Source of the DNA: DATDVL01 sp035290025
GTDB taxonomy: Archaea; Nanobdellota; Nanobdellia; SCGC-AAA011-G17; DATDVL01
Direction: 5' to 3'
Assembly: GCA_035290025.1 (NCBI GenBank)
Contig: DATDVL010000007.1
Coordinates: forward strand, 1-9,106
DNA: 9,106 nucleotides
This document shows positions 5,906 to 9,106 of the stretch, piece by piece (the stretch's first letter is position 1; each line of letters opens with the position of its first letter). The position numbers and the translations under genes were made by a program. The notes beneath the pieces were generated by a model. It searched no databases. It was not told the origin of the DNA and was given only the letters and a program-made list of their open reading frames with translations.

Positions 5906-6412
5906 ATGATTGTTGATTGTTTGGATGATGTGTTTGATGTTGAAATCCCTATTGTTGGTTATGATCATAATTTTATAGTTTGGGCTTCTCAGGTTAGTGA
6001 GAATAAATATGACGTCTGTGTTGGGGTTTCTCCTCCTGTTGGTCGTGGTGGCAATAGACTAAATTTTAGTGGTAGGTGGTTTTTTCCAACGACTGATTAT
6101 CTTGACCCTTTTTGTTTATATGAAGATGTGAGTCGTGAGTTCTGTGAGCGTTTTATTGCGCGTCGTCGAGTAGATTCGCAGGAGGCGTTTCTTGGGTATT
6201 TGCAGGGTTATGATCGTTGTCACAAATTGAGGGAAATGTGTTTTTCTGATTTTATTGAAGGGAGACATTGGGAAAGAGATAGGAAAACGGGCAGGTTTTG
6301 TAAAGCGTCGGAGCGTGTGATGGTAGATGGGCTGCCGGTACGTGTTTGTGATTACAACAAGGAATCTGTTTTACGCTTTCCTTCAGTCCCTGATGAGGAT
6401 ATCGTACTCTAA
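5906..6412 (+). CDS. Hypothetical protein, unrecognised
   Basis: I do not recognise this 168-residue protein. It begins with a short acidic stretch, then YDHNFIVWASQV (about 19-30) and YDVCVGVSPPVGRG (35-48), which read as beta strands with a glycine-rich turn. An aromatic, charged middle and a basic segment HWERDRKTGRF (121-131) follow, and the end is acidic. There are eight cysteines but no paired CxxC zinc motif, no signal peptide and no membrane segment, so a soluble cytosolic protein is likely. Codon use includes more AGA/AGG and other minor codons than the ribosomal genes, suggesting lower expression. A TTG at 5900 would add two residues. It follows pfdA by 30 bases and may be on the same transcript. 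The ribosome site, codon structure and length argue for a real gene. Confidence 0.65.
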   Translation: MIVDCLDDVFDVEIPIVGYDHNFIVWASQVSENKYDVCVGVSPPVGRGGNRLNFSGRWFFPTTDYLDPFCLYEDVSREFCERFIARRRVDSQEAFLGYLQGYDRCHKLREMCFSDFIEGRHWERDRKTGRFCKASERVMVDGLPVRVCDYNKESVLRFPSVPDEDIVL

Positions 6413-6420
6413 GGGAATCT

Positions 6421-6430
6421 TTTATAAATA
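6421..6430 (+). promoter_or_regulatory. TATA box of the MFS-like gene
   Basis: TTTATAAATA is close to the archaeal TATA consensus. Its centre is about 25 bases before the ATG at 6450, so transcription should begin at that ATG, making it a leaderless start. The ATG at 6441 would lie upstream of the expected transcription start. Confidence 0.6.
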
Positions 6431-6449
6431 ATCATTTTTTATGGGTAGC

Positions 6450-6998
6450 ATGTTGAATCGTAAGGTTAGAGCTTTATTGTTTGCTGATACTGCTTGGTTG
6501 TTTGGTGAGGGTATGCTTGGTCCTTTGTTTGCTGTTTTTGCTCAGCGTATTGGTGGTGATATTTTGGAGATTACGTGGGCATGGGCGGTGTATTTGGTTG
6601 TTGCTGGTTTGCTCATTGTTGTTATTGGTCGTATTTCTGATAAGAAGATGGATAAGCGTAAGTTGGTGTTTTGGGGGTATGTTCTGAATGCTGTTTTGAC
6701 GTTTGGTTATTTGTTAGTGCATGATTCGTATAGTCTGTTTGTGTTGCAGATTGGTTTGGGTGTTGCTGCTGCTTTGGCTACTCCTACGTGGGATGCGTTG
6801 TATTCTGAGTATGGTAGTAAGAAAAAGTTTGGTTTGGCGTGGGGTTTGTCTGATGGTTTTGCTGAAATTTTTGGTGGTGTTGCCATTTTTATTGGTGGGT
6901 TAGTAGTTACGTATTTCTCGTTTGATCTGTTGTTTTGGGTTATGGGCGGTGTGCAGGTCGTTTCGGTAATTCTTTTGTATCCTGTTTTACGGAAGTAG
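6450..6998 (+). CDS. Half-size (six-helix) MFS-type transporter protein
   Basis: This 182-residue membrane protein looks like the N-terminal half of a major facilitator superfamily transporter. Six hydrophobic segments lie near 7-32, 41-62, 71-90, 92-115, 126-156 and 158-179. Between segments 2 and 3 is GRISDKKMDKRK (60-71), matching MFS motif A (G-x-x-x-D-x-x-x-x-R-K type). Acidic residues lie within or near the membrane segments (D13, E20, D135, E139), as in ion-coupled carriers. A standard MFS protein has twelve helices; there is no second half downstream, where an unrelated gene starts after 42 bases, and the frame is intact. It could work as a homodimer, but the substrate cannot be told. 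The start at 6450 is preferred from TATA spacing; an ATG at 6441 would add three residues. Codon bias resembles the ribosomal genes. Confidence 0.75.
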   Translation: MLNRKVRALLFADTAWLFGEGMLGPLFAVFAQRIGGDILEITWAWAVYLVVAGLLIVVIGRISDKKMDKRKLVFWGYVLNAVLTFGYLLVHDSYSLFVLQIGLGVAAALATPTWDALYSEYGSKKKFGLAWGLSDGFAEIFGGVAIFIGGLVVTYFSFDLLFWVMGGVQVVSVILLYPVLRK

Positions 6999-7011
6999 TG
7001 TTTTAGTAATG

Positions 7012-7020
7012 TTTAAGTAA
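7012..7020 (+). promoter_or_regulatory. TATA-like box of the isochorismatase-family gene
   Basis: TTTAAGTAA is centred about 25 bases before the ATG at 7041, the same spacing as at other genes in the window. It is a weaker match to the consensus. It favours ATG 7041 over the in-frame GTG at 7032. Confidence 0.4.
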
Positions 7021-7040
7021 ATAAAGAAGATGTGGAAGAT

Positions 7041-7589
7041 ATGAAAATTCCTCTTTCCAGAAGAAAAAAGGCTTTGTTTATTGTAGATGTGCAGGCTGCT
7101 TTTCTTAATGAAAGAAATAAGGGTGTTGTAAAAAATATTAGTAAACTTTTGGAAAAGGTGAAGTACGATTTGTATGTTGAGGCTATTTTTCATGCAGAAA
7201 AGAGTTCTTTATGGGATAAGCAGATTAAGTGGACGTTGCCCAAAACAGATAAGTTTTCTACGGTTGCTGCTCTTCGTGAATTATTGAAGGATAAGAAGCG
7301 TGTGTATGTGGATAAAACTACGCGGTCGGTCTTTAAGGGTGATAAGGATATTTTTAAGATATTGCAAGCGAATAAGATTAAGGAAGTGCATATTGTTGGT
7401 GTGCAGACTAATAGTTGTGTATTGACGACTGCTTTGGAAGCGTTTGATGCTAATTTTTTTACGTATGTTATTGAGGAATGTTGTGAGTCAGATGAGCTGG
7501 GTAAACATCAACTTGGCGTGGAAATACTGCGAGAGCAGAACTTGACGAATAATTCTTGTGTTGAGGATATAGGTTTCTTGACTATTTAG
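7041..7589 (+). CDS. Isochorismatase-family cysteine hydrolase
   Basis: This 182-residue protein belongs to the isochorismatase-like alpha/beta hydrolase superfamily, soluble enzymes with an Asp-Lys-Cys triad that cleave amides or enol ethers. The triad is in its usual places: Asp16 in ALFIVDVQ, Lys92 in VYVDKTTRSVF, and Cys126 in VGVQTNSCVLTTALEAFD. The last segment, with the small-residue turn before Cys and the helix after it, is the family signature. Typical nicotinamidase metal ligands are not evident, so the substrate is unknown. Codon use is richer in AAA, AGA and TTA than in neighbouring genes, consistent with lower expression or different ancestry. The start at 7041 is chosen from promoter spacing; a GTG at 7032 would add three residues. 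It stands alone between the MFS-like and primase genes. Confidence 0.85.
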   Translation: MKIPLSRRKKALFIVDVQAAFLNERNKGVVKNISKLLEKVKYDLYVEAIFHAEKSSLWDKQIKWTLPKTDKFSTVAALRELLKDKKRVYVDKTTRSVFKGDKDIFKILQANKIKEVHIVGVQTNSCVLTTALEAFDANFFTYVIEECCESDELGKHQLGVEILREQNLTNNSCVEDIGFLTI

Positions 7590-7593
7590 CTAG

Positions 7594-7605
7594 TTTTATA
7601 TATTA
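7594..7605 (+). promoter_or_regulatory. TATA box of the primase gene
   Basis: TTTTATATATTA is centred about 25-26 bases before the ATG at 7625. No Shine-Dalgarno site lies between them; the sequence before the ATG is pyrimidine-rich. This suggests a leaderless transcript starting at or next to the ATG. Confidence 0.6.
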
Positions 7606-7624
7606 TCCTTCGTTCTTCCAGTCT

Positions 7625-8953
7625 ATGGGGGAAGTAGTGGGTAATCCGTTTTTGCAGTATTATAGGCGTAAGGATGTTCAGCAGCGTATTGTGGAGTCTG
7701 CTCGTGGTCGTGAGATGGGTGTTCGTTATCCTGATGGTGGTTTTGGTAAGCGTCCGGAGATTTTGCAGTATCCTTCTGAGGTTTTTGATTTAGCGAAGGG
7801 TGGTGCTGTTTCTTTTCATATGTCTCAGGAGCGTTGGCGTGATCCCATGATATTGAGGCCGGGTATGTCTCGTAAGGAGTTGGATGATTTGCGTTCTGGT
7901 TTTGATATTATTTTTGATATTGATTGTAAGTTTGTTGATTTTTCTAAGGCGTGTGCTTTGTTGTTGCAGGAGTTGTTGGTGAAGAAGGGTATTAAGCATG
8001 TGCATGCGAAGTTTACAGGTTCTACGGGTTTTCATGTGGGCATTCCTTTTGAGTCGTTTCCTTCTGTTATTGAGGGTAATGAGACGAAGAAATTGTTTCC
8101 AGAGATGATGCGTGAGGCGGGTGAGTATGTGAAGGAGCAGATGTTGCGTGATTTGGCTGCTGTGTTATTAGATAAAAGTGATTGGCGTGATATTGCTGAT
8201 GCTACGGGTAAGAAGATTGAGGAGTTGAAGGATAAGGATGGTCGTTTTAATCCTTTTGCTGTTATTGAGATAGATTCTATTGCCATTTCTTCTCGTCATA
8301 TGATAAGGAGTCCTTATTCGATCAATGAAAAGTCTGGTCGTGTTTCTATTCCTGTTAGGGGTATTAAGAGTTTTGATGTTCGTCAGGCGAAGATGGAGAA
8401 TGTTGATACGTCGTTGGGGTATTTGGATGCTTTTGAGCCGGGTGAGGCTAAGAACTTTTTGGATGATGTGTTTATGCGTGCGTATAAGTTGCGTGCTTCT
8501 CAGGAGCGTAAGGAGTTTTCTAGTACGAATGTTCCTTTGAAGGTGTTTGAGATTCCGAAGATTGCTATTAAGGATGAGGGTTTTTTCCCTCCGTGTGTTA
8601 AATTGTTGTTGCAGGGTGTTCCTACGGATGGTCGTAAGCGTGCCGTTTTTATTTTGATTAATTTTTTTCGTCAGTTGGGGTGGTCGTTTGAGGAGTTGGA
8701 GGCTTTTTTGTTGGAGTGGAATAAGAAGAGTTATGAGCCTTTGCGTGATGGTTATATTCGTTCGCAGATGAATTGGTTTAAGAAACAAAATGCTGATCCT
8801 CGTACGCCTGGGTGTGCTAATGAGTCCTACATGAAGGGTATTGGTATGTGTAAGCCTGATGGTTTTTGTAAGATGATTAAGACGCCTGCGCATTATGCTT
8901 TGCGTAAGGTACGTTTGCAGATTGCGAAAAAGGAAAAGAAGCGTGTCGAGTAG
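7625..8953 (+). CDS. priS: DNA primase, small subunit fused to a PriL-like Fe-S domain
   Basis: This 442-residue protein looks like an archaeo-eukaryotic primase that makes RNA/DNA primers for replication. The catalytic Asp pair is D98/D100 in GFDIIFDID, and the second motif is FTGSTGFHVGIP (130-141) with His137. The third motif EIDSIAISSRHMIRSPYS (215-232) supplies D217 and His225, followed by K-S-G-R-V-S-I-P-V (236-244) as in PriS. From about 318 the sequence changes to a PriL C-terminal-like domain: PPCVKLLL (C324), a helical R-x-x-F-x-L-I-N-F-F region, then C397, C409 and C415, fitting four [4Fe-4S] ligands, and PAHYALRK at 421-428. Single-chain primases of this layout are known from Nanoarchaeum equitans. 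The PriL N-terminal domain and the PriS zinc knuckle are not seen. The start is supported by the TATA box; the ATG is the first in frame. Confidence 0.82.
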   Translation: MGEVVGNPFLQYYRRKDVQQRIVESARGREMGVRYPDGGFGKRPEILQYPSEVFDLAKGGAVSFHMSQERWRDPMILRPGMSRKELDDLRSGFDIIFDIDCKFVDFSKACALLLQELLVKKGIKHVHAKFTGSTGFHVGIPFESFPSVIEGNETKKLFPEMMREAGEYVKEQMLRDLAAVLLDKSDWRDIADATGKKIEELKDKDGRFNPFAVIEIDSIAISSRHMIRSPYSINEKSGRVSIPVRGIKSFDVRQAKMENVDTSLGYLDAFEPGEAKNFLDDVFMRAYKLRASQERKEFSSTNVPLKVFEIPKIAIKDEGFFPPCVKLLLQGVPTDGRKRAVFILINFFRQLGWSFEELEAFLLEWNKKSYEPLRDGYIRSQMNWFKKQNADPRTPGCANESYMKGIGMCKPDGFCKMIKTPAHYALRKVRLQIAKKEKKRVE

Positions 8954-8966
8954 TTTTAGAGAATTA

Positions 8967-8978
8967 TTTAAATATAAA
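8967..8978 (+). promoter_or_regulatory. TATA-like box of the last gene
   Basis: TTTAAATATAAA contains TATAAA (8973-8978), centred about 26 bases before the ATG at 9002. A T6 run (8981-8986) lies just downstream and could end transcription of the primase gene. The ATG at 8990 is too close to the box for a leaderless start. Confidence 0.45.
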
Positions 8979-9001
8979 CATTTTTTGGTATGAGCATAAA
9001 T

Positions 9002-9106
9002 ATGAGGAAAATTAAGATTTTAAGCAAGGAAGAGTCCCAGTTGGTTATAGACGAAGTCTTGCGGTTTAAGGAGTTGGTTCGCGGTTATGAAAATCTATTA
9101 AGAGCT
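9002..9106 (+). CDS. Unknown protein, N-terminal part only
   Basis: An open frame runs from ATG 9002 to the right edge (35 codons shown). It begins MRKIKILSKEES and continues as a charged, probably helical stretch with no membrane segment. I cannot assign a family from so little sequence. An in-frame ATG at 8990 would add four residues, but TATA spacing favours 9002. The codon-like pattern, promoter and absence of stops make a real gene likely. It follows the primase by 48 bases; in some archaea a GINS subunit lies next to priS, but nothing here shows that. Confidence 0.5.
   Translation, partial: MRKIKILSKEESQLVIDEVLRFKELVRGYENLLRA

Noticed and set aside
6441..6998. MFS-like gene as a decayed pseudogene
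   Set aside because: The frame is intact, all six helices and motif A are present, and there is a good promoter. No remnant of a second half is found downstream.
8168..8893. Minus-strand open frame of 241 codons
   Set aside because: It is opposite the primase gene, has low-complexity composition and no promoter or ribosome site; it is an effect of the strand bias.
9002..9106. GINS subunit next to primase
   Set aside because: Neighbourhood suggests it in some archaea, but the 35 visible residues show no motif that would support it.

Overview
The window is archaeal. It carries a ribosomal-protein gene string in the order of the archaeal spc-like cluster (eL32, eL19, uL18, uS5, uL30, uL15, SecY, an EMC3/YidC-like membrane protein, eL34, eL14). 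Proteins eL32, eL19, eL34 and eL14 do not occur in bacteria. Prefoldin alpha, a primase of the archaeo-eukaryotic type and TATA-box promoters agree. A primase small subunit joined to a large-subunit-like Fe-S domain, a six-helix half-size MFS protein, very tight gene packing and the absence of adk, cmk and cbf5 from their usual places all suggest a small-genome DPANN lineage (Nanoarchaeota/Woesearchaeota/Pacearchaeota-like). I cannot name a species. All genes lie on the + strand and the standard genetic code fits.

Region 1 (2-4853) is one tightly packed operon: the 3' part of rpl32e, then rpl19e, rpl18, rps5, rpl30, rpl15, secY and the EMC3-like gene. Genes abut or overlap (ATGA overlaps at 364 and 4380, a 38-base overlap at 815-852), and most starts have a Shine-Dalgarno-like site. 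It makes large-subunit proteins, one small-subunit protein and the membrane insertion machinery that receives nascent chains. Three T7 runs sit just inside the EMC3-like gene.

Region 2 (4837-5875) appears to be a second transcription unit: rpl34e, rpl14e and prefoldin alpha. A TATA-like box lies about 25 bases before the rpl34e ATG and no Shine-Dalgarno site precedes that ATG. An unrecognised gene (5906-6412) follows with its own G-rich ribosome site.

Region 3 (6413-9106) holds single genes with short spacers: a half-size MFS protein, an isochorismatase-like hydrolase, the fused primase, and the first 35 codons of an unknown gene cut by the window edge. Each has a T/A-rich box centred 25-27 bases before an in-frame ATG and no Shine-Dalgarno site, as expected for leaderless mRNAs. 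The two kinds of translation start therefore separate cleanly: leaderless at the head of a unit, Shine-Dalgarno or coupled inside a unit.

No stretch longer than about 50 bases lacks a gene. I see no rRNA, tRNA, CRISPR array, insertion sequence or attachment site. I found no clearly undescribed multi-gene system. The points most worth checking are the fused primase with altered motifs, the stand-alone half MFS, the triple T-tract and the regular TATA-to-ATG spacing.
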